From a virus, in IMG/VR virus record IMGVR_UViG_3300034407_004294, positions 1-21,116 of that record: a stretch of 21,116 nucleotides of DNA; one strand, 5' to 3'. Shown piece after piece: positions 20,993 through 21,116 of this stretch. The notes beneath the pieces are model-generated. The model saw only the letters and a program-made list of their open reading frames with translations, did no database searches and was not told the DNA's origin. The translations under genes were made by a program, and so were the position numbers. Positions within the stretch are counted from its first letter, which is position 1. Each line of letters starts with the position of its first letter.

Positions 20993-21116
20993 TTACAAAT
21001 TTAACGAAGGGGCTCTGCTTGCAGAGCTCCAGGCGTATGTAGACGCAACGTACGGCGAGCGTCAGAACGAACAACTTAAGCTCGAGAATGACTTGCTAAA
21101 AAAGTGGCAACGATTC
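20979..21116 (+). CDS. Start of a gene cut by the window end, unknown function
   Basis: An open frame of 46 codons runs from ATG 20979 to the last base with no stop, overlapping the preceding gene by 14 bases. It encodes MKKIDYKFNEGALLAELQAY, then 'VDATYGERQNEQLKLENDLLKKWQRF' in segments. The opening phrase recalls small phage proteins with '..EG.L..EL..Y.DATY', but too little is present to name a family. The DNA is richer in G and C than the gene before it, resembling the cobT/cobS-like block, and contains a long inverted repeat (21009-21030). Confidence 0.5.
   Translation, partial: MKKIDYKFNEGALLAELQAYVDATYGERQNEQLKLENDLLKKWQRF
21009..21030 (+). repeat. Near-perfect 10-base inverted repeat inside the last gene
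   Basis: GGGGCTCTGC (21009-21018) and GCAGAGCTCC (21021-21030) are inverted arms separated by two bases, with one G-T pair. In RNA this would form a tight hairpin with a four-base loop about 10 codons into the reading frame. It is within coding sequence and may be incidental to the codons used. Confidence 0.4.

Overview
The window is a compact stretch of a T4-type myovirus genome (Caudoviricetes), with every gene on the + strand. The identifying genes are T4-like core functions: UvsY and UvsW, the late sigma factor gp55, DsbA, the recombination nuclease pair gp47/gp46 and a gp19-like tail tube protein. Peptide deformylase, a ClpP-like protease and a CobS-type ATPase are cargo familiar from marine T4-like phages. 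Sampled gene bodies are AT-rich (about 27-30% GC), except for a cobT-like/cobS-like block at about 42-52%. The host cannot be read directly. The QueD variant and the paired CobS/CobT-like genes suggest a marine proteobacterial, perhaps alphaproteobacterial, host (inference).

Layout. 1-585 tail tube; 614-2980 uvsY, uvsW and a small Sm-like protein, with a T4-style late promoter octamer just before uvsY. 2981-3096 holds a stem-loop and a host-type promoter in front of gp55 (3097-3651). A consensus TTGACA-17-TATAAT promoter that overlaps the gp55 stop codon then opens a long operon of tightly overlapping genes to 15571: queE, gpt-like, small ORF, folE, DEDDh exonuclease, dpdA, dsbA, two conserved phage proteins, glycosyltransferase, galE, queD, gp47, gp46, def, a small conserved protein and clpP-like. 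The 193-bp gap 15572-15764 holds a promoter, a long stem-loop (candidate small RNA or terminator) and a second promoter. It is followed by cobT-like, cobS-like, a ParB-like unknown, a GIY-YIG/T5orf172-like protein and a gene cut by the window end. No gene-free stretch exceeds 300 bases. No tRNA, CRISPR, integrase or insertion sequence was seen.

How the genes fit together. FolE, QueD, QueE and the transglycosylase DpdA form most of a 7-deazaguanine DNA modification pathway: GTP to dihydroneopterin triphosphate to CPH4 to CDG, then base exchange into DNA. QueC is not in the window. A xanthine/guanine phosphoribosyltransferase sits inside the module and could salvage the guanine that DpdA releases. 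A glycosyltransferase and a UDP-glucose epimerase lie in the same operon. UvsY/UvsW/gp46/gp47 serve recombination-dependent replication, and gp55 serves late transcription. The CobS/CobT-like pair is a MoxR-type AAA+ ATPase plus VWA protein; the VWA partner carries an HExxH metalloprotease motif, so a remodelling or proteolytic role looks likelier than cobalt chelation.

All family assignments come from reading motifs and from remembered family sequences; no database search was run.
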